Both the position numbers and the translations under genes were made by a program. From CAVQMC01 sp963713505 (GTDB taxonomy: Bacteria; Bacteroidota; Ignavibacteria; Ignavibacteriales; Ignavibacteriaceae), in contig CAVQMC010000004.1 in the NCBI GenBank assembly GCA_963713505.1, positions 310,001 through 374,000 of the forward strand: a DNA stretch of 64,000 nt. Direction: 5' to 3'. How positions within the stretch are numbered: position 1 is the stretch's first letter; each line of letters opens with the position of its first letter. Below the pieces are notes generated by a model. The model saw nothing but the letters and a program-made list of their open reading frames with translations. It did no database searches and was not told the origin of the DNA. This document shows positions 49,848-58,998 of this stretch, piece after piece.

Positions 49848-50506
49848 TTGTTCTTAAATAGATCGTAAATAAATTTTTTATTAAATGCAGAAGAACTTAA
49901 TTCATTTAGGTTTTTGTAAAATTCATTAATAAATAAATCAAAATCAGATTTAATAATTTTTGCTTTTAGAGAATTTCCGAATCTGGTAATCACTGCAGGA
50001 TTTTTATCTTCATAATATTGAATTTTAAAAGCAACGGGAACAACAATTAAATCTTCCGAAAAATCCGAGACAAATAATTGCAATCCTTCTTTAATTGTTA
50101 ACGGCCTTTTTTCAAAAGGTTCAATCGTTCCCTGCGGATAAATAACTGCTAAATTATTTTTGTTTTTTAGAATTTCATTTGTGTATTTAACTGTAGTAAT
50201 TAAACTCGACTTATTTTCCGGATCGATTGAATATGCTCCAAGCTTCTGAAAAAACCAATACCGTTTAAGTTGTTCTTCCAGCATCATTATGTGGAATTTT
50301 CTTTTAGATAATTTTTTAACAATATAATCAATAAAAAATCCGTCCCACCAGCTTATATGATTTGGAGTTAAAATCAAACTAAACTTTTCATCAATCAGCG
50401 GAAAATTATTTGCTAAGAAAAAATTTGAGAAATTCTTTTTTAATAATCTATCGATATAAATATCGAAAATTATTCTTGCCCATTTCTTATGATCTGCTTT
50501 AATCAT
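49844..50506 (-). CDS. PlsC-family acyltransferase, CruD-like role
   Basis: A 220-aa glycerol-phosphate-acyltransferase-fold enzyme with NHISWWDGFF (the HxxxxD catalytic box, ~residues 50-59) and YPQGTIEPFEKRP (the EGTR-like block, with QGT in place of EGT). Position between crtD and cruC, with 4-bp ATGA overlaps on both sides, argues that it acylates the carotenoid glycoside, the step done by CruD in green sulfur bacteria. A phospholipid role is possible but less likely here. Confidence 0.82.
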   Translation of the reverse strand: MIKADHKKWARIIFDIYIDRLLKKNFSNFFLANNFPLIDEKFSLILTPNHISWWDGFFIDYIVKKLSKRKFHIMMLEEQLKRYWFFQKLGAYSIDPENKSSLITTVKYTNEILKNKNNLAVIYPQGTIEPFEKRPLTIKEGLQLFVSDFSEDLIVVPVAFKIQYYEDKNPAVITRFGNSLKAKIIKSDFDLFINEFYKNLNELSSSAFNKKFIYDLFKNK

Positions 50507-52014
50507 TTTGAATTATACTTTTTGAAAATTAAATCTGCAGTTATTTTGCCTGAAGAAACAACGAGCGGAATTCCGCCGCCCGGATGAGCACTTCCTCCGC
50601 AAAAATAAAGTCCTTCGTAATTTTTTGATTTATTCTGTTGTCTTAAAAATGCTGCATTTCTTGTGTTTGATGAAATTCCGTAAATGCTTCCTTTAAAACT
50701 ATTTGTGTTATTTTCTATGTCGATCGGAGAAAGTGTTTTCTCAAAAACTATTTTATTTGAAATATCAATATTTAATATATCTTTAATTTTATTAAGAACA
50801 TTATTTCGTGTCTTATTAATCTCTTCATCCCAGTTTTGATTGTTATTATAAGGAGCATTAATCATTACAAACCAGTTTTCATGTTCTTCCGGTGCATCAT
50901 CTTTTTAAACTTTGATGAAATATAAATGTAAACTGTCGGATCGCTTGGACAAATCTTTTTATTAAAAAGTTCATCAAATTCCTTTTTCATAATTTTTTGA
51001 GAATAAAATATTATGTGTGTCTAGTTTTGGATAATTTCCTTTCACTCCCCAATAAAAAACAATTGCCGATGAAGAAGGCTCAAGTTTTTTATATTTAATT
51101 GATTCTTTTGAACTATCATCATTTAAAAGATTATTAAAAGTAAAATGAACATCGGAATTACTAATTATTATATCAAAATTTTTCTCGAATTCTGAACCGT
51201 TTTTATTCTCAATTAATAAGCTTTTTACTTTTTTATCTTTTGTTATGATTTTTTTTACTTCGTGATTAATGAAAAACTTAACGCCTTTTTTTAGAGCGAT
51301 ATTCATATAAAGCATTCGGTATTTGATAAATTCCTTCTTCAACTATGAAACCACCTAAAGCATATTCCACATGCTGAATAATATTTAAAGTGGCAGGAGC
51401 TTTATATGGATTTGAGCCGTTGTAAGTTGCATATCTGTCAAAAAGCTGAATTGTTTTCGGATCCTTAAAGAATGTTGAATTAGCTTTATGCATCGTCCTG
51501 AATGAATCAATCTTATTTATGTGGAAAAGAGTTTGAAGTGCTTTCAAATTCAAAAAAGTTAAAGGATTATTAAAACTTCTGAACAAAAACATGTCAGCAG
51601 TTAAATCGTAAATTGTCTCGCAGTATTTAAAATATTTTTTAACAGTTATCCTTTTTGATCAAGAGTTTTATTTTCAATTTCATCAGCAAATTGATCTATA
51701 TCATTAAAAGCATTTAATTCAGTTCCATCAGGATAAAAGTATTTACATAAATTTTTAATGGAGTTATAGTTAAATAATTACTTATATCTTCGCCGCATTC
51801 TTCAAATAATTTTTCTAAAACAAAAGGCATTGTTAAAAGAGAAGGGCCGGTATCAAATCTAAATCCTTTTTCATTTATCAATCCGGCTTTTCCACCAGGA
51901 ATTGAATTCTTTTCATAACACAGAAACATCAAAACCAAAATTTGCAAGTTTAACTGCTGCGGATAAACCGCCAATTCCAGAACCGATAATTCCTATTTTT
52001 AATTTTTTTTCCAT
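50503..52014 (-). CDS. crtD: CrtD-like carotenoid desaturase (at least six frameshifts)
   Basis: About 500 aa when pieced together. Starts MEKKLKIGIIGSGIGGLSAA (FAD-binding), then NSIPGGKAGLINEKGFRFDTGPSLLTMP, a middle region with YATYNGSNPYKAPATLN, and the C-terminal FAD motif GLYFCGGSAHPGGGIPLVVSS. The HPGGGIPL form is typical of CrtD-type 3,4-desaturases rather than phytoene desaturase. Frame breaks near 50905, 50985, 51305, 51645-51715, 51765 and 51905. This is many more than elsewhere, so poor local sequence quality or a decaying gene must be considered. Overlaps the cyclase end by 16 bp. Confidence 0.75.
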
Positions 52015-52691
52015 AATCTTTCACTTTTTAAGTAAACAAAAAGATAAAATGAGATTAAGGAAAATGAATAGAAAAAATCTTCAACGGGAATTGTTATAAA
52101 TCTTAAGTCCCCAAATTGCTTTTGGGTTGTAGATGACTATTGGAAGCGAAGTGAGAAAATAATTAACTAAGAAGAAAAGGAAGGTAAGAAAATAGAATAA
52201 AAATCCAATATAATTTTGAGGATAGAATATCTTTAAATAAAAAACTTGCTAGTAAAAGAAAAGCAGCACAGAAAATTAAAACAGTAAAAGTGTAATATTG
52301 ATCGGAAAATAAAATTGAAAAATAATTAAGAAAATTGAATGGAAATAAAAATATTTTTTATTTATAACTAAAATTATTATCTTTTAAATTTTCTCCATAA
52401 TAAAATCTCATGGTTTCATAAATGAAAATTGTACTATACGGAACTGTTATAAAAAACAAAATTTCTTCCAGCGGTAAACCAAATATATTTTAAACCGTTA
52501 ACGAATTCCGGGTTAAACATCCAATCACCCCGGTTTGCCGCTGCAGCATCCCAAATAATAAATGCTCCGCCGACAATTATTATTGAAATTAATAATTGAG
52601 GAAATTTTTTATAGAATTTTATCTTTTTCTCGAATGATAGGAAAAGAGGAACAATTATAATTAGAATATTTATTATTAAATATTCACTCAT
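51999..52691 (-). CDS. CrtYc/CrtYd-type lycopene cyclase (frameshifted, in-frame stop)
   Basis: Not visible as one open frame. The first 72 codons (from the ATG at 52691) give three TM helices and WDAAAANRGDWMFNPEFVNGL. After a one-base shift near 52485 it continues FGLPLEEILFFITVPYS, the lycopene-cyclase-domain signature. A TAA follows FSYK near 52350, after which the same frame runs on with membrane sequence. After further shifts near 52170 and 52107 it reads NPKAIWGLRFITIPVEDFFYSF and ends at 51999. This is the two-domain heterodimer-type cyclase that forms beta-rings, fused or as two adjacent genes. Confidence 0.72.
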
Positions 52692-53276
52692 TTAATTATA
52701 CGTATACTGAGGACAATTTTTTTTAAGCAGATCAATTTGGTTAGCGGTAAGTCTTCCGGATTCAACCATATATTTTACAATTCCTTCCTGAATTGATTCT
52801 TTTAACTGCGAATAATTTTTTTCGCATAAAAGATGGACAATTTCATCTTTATCTTTTTCTCTTTCTTCACTGTAGCCTAAAATTCCCGGAATATTATCCA
52901 AAATTGAAAATCTTATAAATCTGATTTCTAAATTATCCGGTGCTTTATCAATTGCCAGTTTTAAAATATCCATTGAAGAATTTAAATAGCTTAATTTATC
53001 AAAAGGCCAAAATGCATGTTTACCTTTTAAAGCTATAGTTCCTCCGTAATATGCTAGAATAATCGGAGGATATTGCGATATATTTGCCGAATATTCTTTT
53101 GTGATAAAATCTTCAAGTTTTTCTAATTCATTATCATCCTCAACTGAAGCATAGTAAGAAGTTCTTATAAAATCTAAAGTAGAATCATCAACAGGTTTCT
53201 TCTGTTCAAATGCAAAAGAATTTGAAAAGATTATTCCAAGTAAGAAAAAAGTAAAAATAATTTTTAACGAATTCAT
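52692..53276 (-). CDS. unknown exported protein inside the carotenoid operon
   Basis: A 194-aa protein of no family I can name with certainty. Signal peptide (residues 1-~23, ending SNSFAFEQ), then an all-helical, TPR-like region with ILAYYGGTIALKGKHAFWPFDKL and a conserved-looking APDNLEIRFIRFSILDNIPGILGYS, ending in a Cys-containing CPQYTYN. It sits 4 bp after crtB and directly abuts the cyclase gene, so it is firmly within the operon. It could help assemble or transport the pigment in the periplasm; that is inference. Confidence 0.75.
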   Translation of the reverse strand: MNSLKIIFTFFLLGIIFSNSFAFEQKKPVDDSTLDFIRTSYYASVEDDNELEKLEDFITKEYSANISQYPPIILAYYGGTIALKGKHAFWPFDKLSYLNSSMDILKLAIDKAPDNLEIRFIRFSILDNIPGILGYSEEREKDKDEIVHLLCEKNYSQLKESIQEGIVKYMVESGRLTANQIDLLKKNCPQYTYN

Positions 53277-53280
53277 AATA

Positions 53281-54123
53281 TCAAGATAATTTTAAAACCT
53301 TTACTTCAATTATTGATTTAAAAAGCAGAACCAATTTATATAAATTGGAAATTCTAACTCTCTTTTTCAAGAGTTCATCAGCTTTTAGTGATTTTATTTT
53401 TTTGAACAGCATAAGATAATACATATAAGCGGAATAAACTCCCAACTTTACTCCGATCGGCAGTTTTTTTATTCCTTTTAATGCTTCTTTAAATTCTTCT
53501 TCAATTTCAATTTCAAGTTTTTGTTTAGTGTAATCATTTATATTTTCATTCTGATGAACATCCGGAAGATAAATCCTTCCGCGTTCTTCAATATCGCTTT
53601 TAATATCTCTTAAGAAATTTACTTTTTGAAACGCAGAACCCAATTTTTTCGCTGATAATTTTAATTGATTATATTTTTCTTTATCACCTTTGACAAATAC
53701 TTTTAAACACATTAAGCCAACAACTTCTGCAGAACCGTAAATGTAACTGTCGTAGTCTTTTCTTCCGTAAGATGAATTTGATAGATCTCTTTCCATGCTG
53801 TCGAGAAATGCATCAATAAGATCTACATCAATATTATATTCATATACAACTTTTTGAAAAGCATTGAGAATCGGATTAGTTGATATTTTATGATTTATTG
53901 CATCATAAGTATCTGCTCTGAATTTTAAAAGAAGAGTTTGTTTATCATAATCATGGAAAGTATCAACTATTTCATCTGCAATTCTTACATAACTGTAAAT
54001 CGCATAAATTGCATCTCTATATTCTGGTGCGAACGCTCTAATTCCAAGACTGAATGAAGTGCTGTAAGCATTTGTGAGCTTCTTGCTCATTTTAAAACTT
54101 GTTTGATTATATAACTGCATCAT
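53281..54123 (-). CDS. crtB: CrtB, phytoene synthase
   Basis: Joins two geranylgeranyl diphosphates to phytoene. A 280-aa trans-isoprenyl synthase with the first Asp-rich motif as YVRIADEIVDTF (~residues 47-58) and the second as NFLRDIKSDIEERGRIYLP (~170-188). I start it at the ATG at 54123, which has GGAGAG 8 bp upstream; the two codons before it form a TTG start without that spacing. Overlaps the end of crtI by 17 bp, implying coupled translation. Confidence 0.95.
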   Translation of the reverse strand: MMQLYNQTSFKMSKKLTNAYSTSFSLGIRAFAPEYRDAIYAIYSYVRIADEIVDTFHDYDKQTLLLKFRADTYDAINHKISTNPILNAFQKVVYEYNIDVDLIDAFLDSMERDLSNSSYGRKDYDSYIYGSAEVVGLMCLKVFVKGDKEKYNQLKLSAKKLGSAFQKVNFLRDIKSDIEERGRIYLPDVHQNENINDYTKQKLEIEIEEEFKEALKGIKKLPIGVKLGVYSAYMYYLMLFKKIKSLKADELLKKRVRISNLYKLVLLFKSIIEVKVLKLS

Positions 54124-55583
54124 TTTCAATTCTCTCCATTACTAGTTTTGAACTTATTATTACCATAGGCAGTCCGGTTCCTGGAGTTGTAGATGCGCCC
54201 ACATAATAAAGATTGGTGAATTTCTCGTCCTTATTTTTTGGTCTGAATGCTCCAACCTGATTTATATTATGAGCTAAACCCAATCCCGAACCTTTATAAA
54301 GATTTAAAGTATTTGCCCAATCTTCAGGTGTAAGAATTTTTTTTGTTATCAAATTTTTCTTTATATCAAAGTCTACTCTTTTTGATAAATCATCAATTAT
54401 ATTGTTTGCTAATTCTTCTTTATCGGACCAATCATTTTTATATCTTAAATCCGGAACAGGGCAGAGGATGAACAGATTTTCACATCCTTTTGGTGCGGCA
54501 TTTTCTTCCGATTTTGAAAGTACATTTACATAGTAATATGGTTTTTGCGGACTTATAGATGATGTAAAAATTGTATCGGCATATCCCCGGAAATTGTTTC
54601 CAAGGAAATAATTGTGATGCATTAGTTTTTCAACTTTTCCCTTTAACTCCGAGATAAATTGTGAATGGAGCAAGTGTCCAGTGCATATTATCGAGATTTT
54701 TCTCACTGAAGTTTTTTCTTCCAAGAATTTTTCCTCTGAATGCCGCGGCATCTGAGTTAGAAATAAAAATGTCGGCAGTCCAGTTTTTACCATTTTGATC
54801 AATCATTTCCGTGATTTTGCCGTTGTTGTTTCCCAAACCGATAATCTCTGTATTAAAAACAAATTCAACTCCGCGTTCTTTTAAAATTTTTACAATTTCT
54901 TCAACTATTTTGTACATGCCGCCTTTTACTTTCCAGTAACCATTATGCTTCATTTCCGTATAGTTTAATAGGGAATAGATAGCCGGAGTTTTAAAAGGTG
55001 TTGCCCCAAGAAAGAATGCTACAAGAGAAAAAATTATTCTTACTTCTTCGGATTTAAAATTTTTTTCTACTTCATTCCAAATTGTTTTATAGAGATATGG
55101 AATATGCTTCCAAGGCACTTTTGCCAGATTGAAAACATATTCCATTTTATTGTCAAAGTTAGATTTAACAACTATCTCTTCGGTATCATGGAAAAACTCC
55201 CCAGCTCTTTCCAAATATTTTTGAGCTTTTCGGGCCAGGTCAGGTTCAATATCGCTGAATTCTTTTTCAAGTTTATCCAGTGACTTCCATATCAAACGCG
55301 GTTTATCTTGTCCTTCAAAGAACACCTGGTAAAGAGGGTCTAATTCTTCCAGTTCAATAGGATTTTTAATTCCTGCTGAATTAAATAATTCATCAAGTTC
55401 GTACGTCATGCTCATGAAACTCGGTCCCATATCAAACTTGAAACCATCAGATTCAATGTAATTTAATCTGCCGCCCGGAGTAGAATGTTTTTCAATTATT
55501 GTAACTTTGAATCCTTTGGATGATAAACGAAGTGCCGTTGATAAACCACCCAGACCTGACCCGATTATTAAAGCTCTTTTCAT
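54107..55583 (-). CDS. crtI: CrtI, phytoene desaturase (one frameshift)
   Basis: About 492 aa when repaired. N-terminal FAD site ALIIGSGLGGLSTALRLSSKG, followed by HSTPGGRLNYIESDGFKFDMGPSFMSMT, and the C-terminal FAD motif YYVGASTTPGTGLPMVIIS typical of phytoene desaturases. A one-base insertion in AAAGGGAAAAG near 54650 splits it; the corrected junction is YLGVKGKVEKLMHHNYFLG. Dehydrogenates phytoene to lycopene. 17 bp after the DUF4397 gene, so in the same operon. Confidence 0.92.
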
Positions 55584-55600
55584 TTTGATCTTTTAACTAA

Positions 55601-57333
55601 TTATTTAAGTAATGTCATTTTTTTAGTTTGAATAAAGTTGCCGGCTCTTAATTGATAAAGATAAATTCCGCTGGAAAGGTTACCGGCATCAAAATTTATG
55701 TTGTAAGTTCCTTTATTCATTTCTTTGTTTAATAAAGTTGCAACTTCCTGTCCCAGCATATTGAATACTTTTAATGAAACTTCTTGATTTGCCGGAAGAG
55801 CAAATTCTATTGTAGTCGAAGGATTAAAAGGATTCGGATAGTTTTGTTTCAAACTAAAGCTGGAAGGGGCAGTATTATCTGAAGAACCTACACTAGTAAC
55901 TGTCCCAAACTGTACGATGGTACCGTTTGCTAAAGCCGCAAAGATTCCAAAAGAAGGACCATTTTGGTTCATTGACGGATCTAAAAATCCGGAAGCAAAA
56001 ACTGCAGCAGTTCCTCCTGCAAGTCCGCTTAAATCTGCTTGAACCGAAGTTACAATTGTATTATTGTCATCTCCGGGCGTAATATCCAAAGTATAATTTG
56101 CCGGAGGTACTGCAATATAATCTGTAATATCTCCGTATGCAGCATTATCCACTAACGTTGCTACATTCCTTGCAATTACATCGACAGTCGGAGCATCTGT
56201 AGAGCCATGTAAAACAAAGAATTCTACTTTTGATGTATCTTGAGCTGATTCCCTTGCCATATCTTTTATAAATAAAGTGAATACAGTACTTTTGCCATCA
56301 GGATTTGAAGAATAATCTGCTGGATTCAATACACCATTTGCGAATGCTACATAAGTGCGCCGGCATTAAGAGTAATTTGGAAGTTTTTAAGAGTATCGTT
56401 TACTGTAGAACTGTTTCCCGGTGCAACACCTATGTTTAATAATACCCCTGCAGGTGCGTTGATAAATGGGGTTGCTTGTCTAAATCCAAAATTATCTAAT
56501 AATAAGTTCCCGTTCAAGTATATGTCTACAGGATCTGCATTAACATCAGCAGCATTATGAATTACTTGTAATCTTGCATTGGGCTCAAATTGAACAACAG
56601 TTCCGTTTGGTAAAGCTGCAAAAACTCCAAAAGATGCACCATTTTGATTGCTTGATGGATCTAAAAATCCAGAAGCAAAAACTGCAGCTGCTCCTCCGGT
56701 AAGCCCGCTTAAATCTGCTAAAACTGAAGTTACTACTGTATTATTATCATTACCAGGAGTAATATCCAATGAATATGTTGCCGGATCGACTTCAAGATAA
56801 GATGTTATGTCGCCATAAGCAGCATTATCAACTAATCCTCCAACACCACGAGCAAGTATATCAACTGTTGGTGCATCGGTAGCTCCATGCAGAACAAAGA
56901 AGTCTACTTTATCTGAATCCATGGCAGATTCTCTTGCCATATCTTTAATAAATAAAGTGAAAGCTGTACTTCTTCCATCCGGATTTAGAAGCATAATTTG
57001 CAGGATTTAAAACACCGTTTGCAATTGCAACATATTTTTCATTTGGTGCTAATGTAACCTGAAAGTTTTTTAATGTATCATTAACCGAACCGCTGGTTGC
57101 CGGGGCAATTCCTATATTTAATAGTACATTTGCAGGTGCATCAATAAAACTTGTAGCAGTTCTGAATTTGAAATTGTCTAACAATAAAGTACCGTTTAAG
57201 TATACATCAACAGAATCAGCGGCGACATCTGCTGAATTATGGATGACTTGTAATCTGCTGTTTGTGAAAAAGAGAAAGTTGAAAAGATTACTATCAAACT
57301 GAACAACGTAAAGATTGCTTTTTTTGAGATCAT
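55601..57333 (-). CDS. secreted DUF4397 repeat protein with C-terminal sorting domain (three frameshifts)
   Basis: About 577 aa when repaired, start at the ATG at 57333 with a GGAG site. Signal peptide (MISKKAIFTLFSLIVIFSTF...), two tandem DUF4397-like beta units of about 225 aa each (VIHNAADVNADPVDIYLNG ... TLFIKDMARES ... FFVLHGATDAPTVDI), then a type A sorting domain (LKQNYPNPFNPSTTIEF ... LSSGIYLYQLRAG). The two units are similar even at DNA level (period about 680 bp). Breaks near 57270, 56990 and 56350. It is the first gene behind the CarH-type operator, ahead of crtI. DUF4397 has no assigned activity; an adhesive or envelope role is a guess. Confidence 0.85.
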
Positions 57334-57363
57334 AGTGGCTCCTTTTTGTTTATAGTGTCTAAA

Positions 57364-57407
57364 TAAATGTCTAGACAATTATAAGAAATTGTCTAGTATT
57401 TGTCAAG
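57364..57407 (-). promoter_or_regulatory. carotenoid operon promoter with CarH-type operator repeats
   Basis: On the minus strand a consensus promoter TTGACA (57406-57401) - 17 bp - TATAAT (57383-57378) reads toward the DUF4397/crt operon. Four contiguous 11-bp units lie over it: CTTGACAAATA, CTAGACAATTT, CTTATAATTGT, CTAGACATTTA. Three of four fit nTnnACAn, the pattern I recall for the Thermus CarH operator. Units 2 and 4 also form the inverted repeat CTAGACAATT (57371-57380) / AATTGTCTAG (57387-57396). Binding would cover -35, spacer and -10, giving repression in the dark. Confidence 0.8.
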
Positions 57408-57513
57408 CAATATTTTCTAGAAATATCGGAATGAAATAAAATCTATAATAATAATGCTGTTTTGAGGCTTTTATGTGATCTGAGGTTTTATATTTTTTTG
57501 TATAGAAAGATTA

Positions 57514-57557
57514 TTTTACAAAATACTTGACAAAATCTAGACAATATATTATTTTTG
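57514..57557 (+). promoter_or_regulatory. carH promoter with operator repeats
   Basis: Two contiguous 11-bp direct repeats CTTGACAAAAT (57526-57536) and CTAGACAATAT (57537-57547) match the operator units on the other side; a looser copy TTTTACAAAAT lies at 57514-57524. They overlay TTGACA (57527-57532) and, 17 bp on, TATTTTTG (57550-57557), which fits the Bacteroidota -7 element TAnnTTTG. The predicted start falls at or next to the ATG at 57562, and there is no ribosome binding site, so the message is probably leaderless. Suggests autoregulation. Confidence 0.65.
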
Positions 57558-57561
57558 AACA

Positions 57562-58503
57562 ATGCAATCAGAAAAAAAATATTCTATAAAAGCAGTTTCA
57601 CAATTGACGGGATTAAGTGAATATGTTATTCGCGCCTGGGAAAAAAGATACAGCGCAGTCACACCATCCCGAACTGAGACTAACCGAAGAGTTTATTCTT
57701 TTAAAGACGTCGAGAAACTTAATCTTCTTCATGAAGCAACAATGAAAGGTCATAGTATCGGAAATGTTGCTGATCTTTCCATCGAAAGTTTAAAGGATTT
57801 AATTGGTCAAATAAAATCTCAAAGCTTGAGGTATGGCACTTCTAATAACCAGAATATAAATTCTAATCCCTCTACCCACCTTGAAAATTGTCTTGAAGCA
57901 ATTCAAAATTTGGATTCAACTAAATTTGAAAAAGAATTGTTGAGAGCATCGGTTAATTTATCACAGCCTGTTCTTTTCGAAGAATTGTTAATACCATTAT
58001 TAGAAAAAATAGGACAAAATTGGCAGGAAGGTGTTTACAGAGTTGTTAATGAACATATGGCTTCTACAATTGTCGGAGCTTTTTTATCTAATTTAAGAGA
58101 TAGCCATAAAATTTCCGACTCAGCTCCGAAAATTTTATTTACAACTCCAACAGGACAATATCATGAATTCGGTGCTTTACTTGCGGCAGCAACTGCGGCT
58201 TCTTTGGGTTGGAAAGTAATTTACTTAGGTCCCAATCTTCCAATTACAGATTTTATGGCTGCAGCAGAGCAGCTTAACGCAAAAGCAGTTGCATTTTCTT
58301 TAATTTATCCTCCTAACGATTCTCAATTAAAAAAAGAACTTGATAAGCTTAAAGTAATGCGAAAAGATATTGCTATAATTGCCGGAGGAAGAGTTGCAGA
58401 CACTTATATTAATACTTTAAATGAACTTGGAGCTTATTTAGCAAATGATATGAATGATTTTAAAGATGTTTTGAATACTTTAATAAAAGAAAAGATTAAC
58501 TAA
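57562..58503 (+). CDS. carH: CarH/LitR-type B12-dependent MerR-family photoreceptor repressor
   Basis: A 313-aa protein. MerR helix-turn-helix (residues ~6-75: YSIKAVSQLTGLSEYVIRAWEKRY), a linker, a helix-bundle domain with the Wx9EH light-sensing motif (W154, E164, H165) and a Rossmann cobalamin-binding domain with the lower-ligand His in QYHEFG (H201) and distal GG (IIAGGRV). Family members bind adenosylcobalamin in the dark as tetramers, repress carotenoid genes, and fall apart in light. The usual E/D before xHxxG is Gln here. It is divergent from the carotenoid operon, whose promoter carries matching repeats. Confidence 0.93.
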   Translation: MQSEKKYSIKAVSQLTGLSEYVIRAWEKRYSAVTPSRTETNRRVYSFKDVEKLNLLHEATMKGHSIGNVADLSIESLKDLIGQIKSQSLRYGTSNNQNINSNPSTHLENCLEAIQNLDSTKFEKELLRASVNLSQPVLFEELLIPLLEKIGQNWQEGVYRVVNEHMASTIVGAFLSNLRDSHKISDSAPKILFTTPTGQYHEFGALLAAATAASLGWKVIYLGPNLPITDFMAAAEQLNAKAVAFSLIYPPNDSQLKKELDKLKVMRKDIAIIAGGRVADTYINTLNELGAYLANDMNDFKDVLNTLIKEKIN

Positions 58504-58620
58504 TTAAATTCTTCATTTTAAAAACATTTCTATAATTTTAATTCCCGTCATTTCCATAAGTTTAATTTTTTAATAAATTAAATATCATTCTTTTCAAAAC
58601 TATAAATTAAGGAGGTTTTA

Positions 58621-58932
58621 ATGTGGCAGGGATGGATAACATTCGGAATTGGTGTTTGGCTTATTGTTTCCGGAATTAGACCCGATTTTATCGCTCCAAT
58701 TAATTTAATTGTTTCCGGAATTGTTGTTGCTGTTTTGGGTATTTCTGCTGTAAAAGATGCTAAACTTGCTGTTTCAGCCGGAATTGGAATTGTTACTATA
58801 TTAATAGGAATTTTTGCTGGAAATTCGCATGATATTTTTATTGCATATTATATAATAGGTGCCGTTTTATTTGTCTTAGGTTTGTGGGGAGCTGCAAATC
58901 TGGAGTTTGAACATTTAACTTTAAAATCATAA
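58621..58932 (+). CDS. SPW-repeat-like small membrane protein
   Basis: A 103-aa protein with four predicted TM helices, starting MWQGWITFGIGVWLIVSGI, almost the same opening as the SPW protein at 31555. The second repeat is degenerate. Very strong AAGGAGG ribosome binding site. It lies 117 bp after carH. Unknown function. Confidence 0.8.
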   Translation: MWQGWITFGIGVWLIVSGIRPDFIAPINLIVSGIVVAVLGISAVKDAKLAVSAGIGIVTILIGIFAGNSHDIFIAYYIIGAVLFVLGLWGAANLEFEHLTLKS

Positions 58933-58998
58933 TTAAAAAAATTGATTTTTAGCACTGCTTATTTTAATATTAAATAAGTTAAAATCGAAAAATTACAA

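Noticed and set aside
53281..54129. Squalene/dehydrosqualene synthase instead of phytoene synthase
   Set aside because: Position between crtI and the lycopene cyclase, and a desaturase with the VGASTxPGTGLP motif, fit the C40 pathway.
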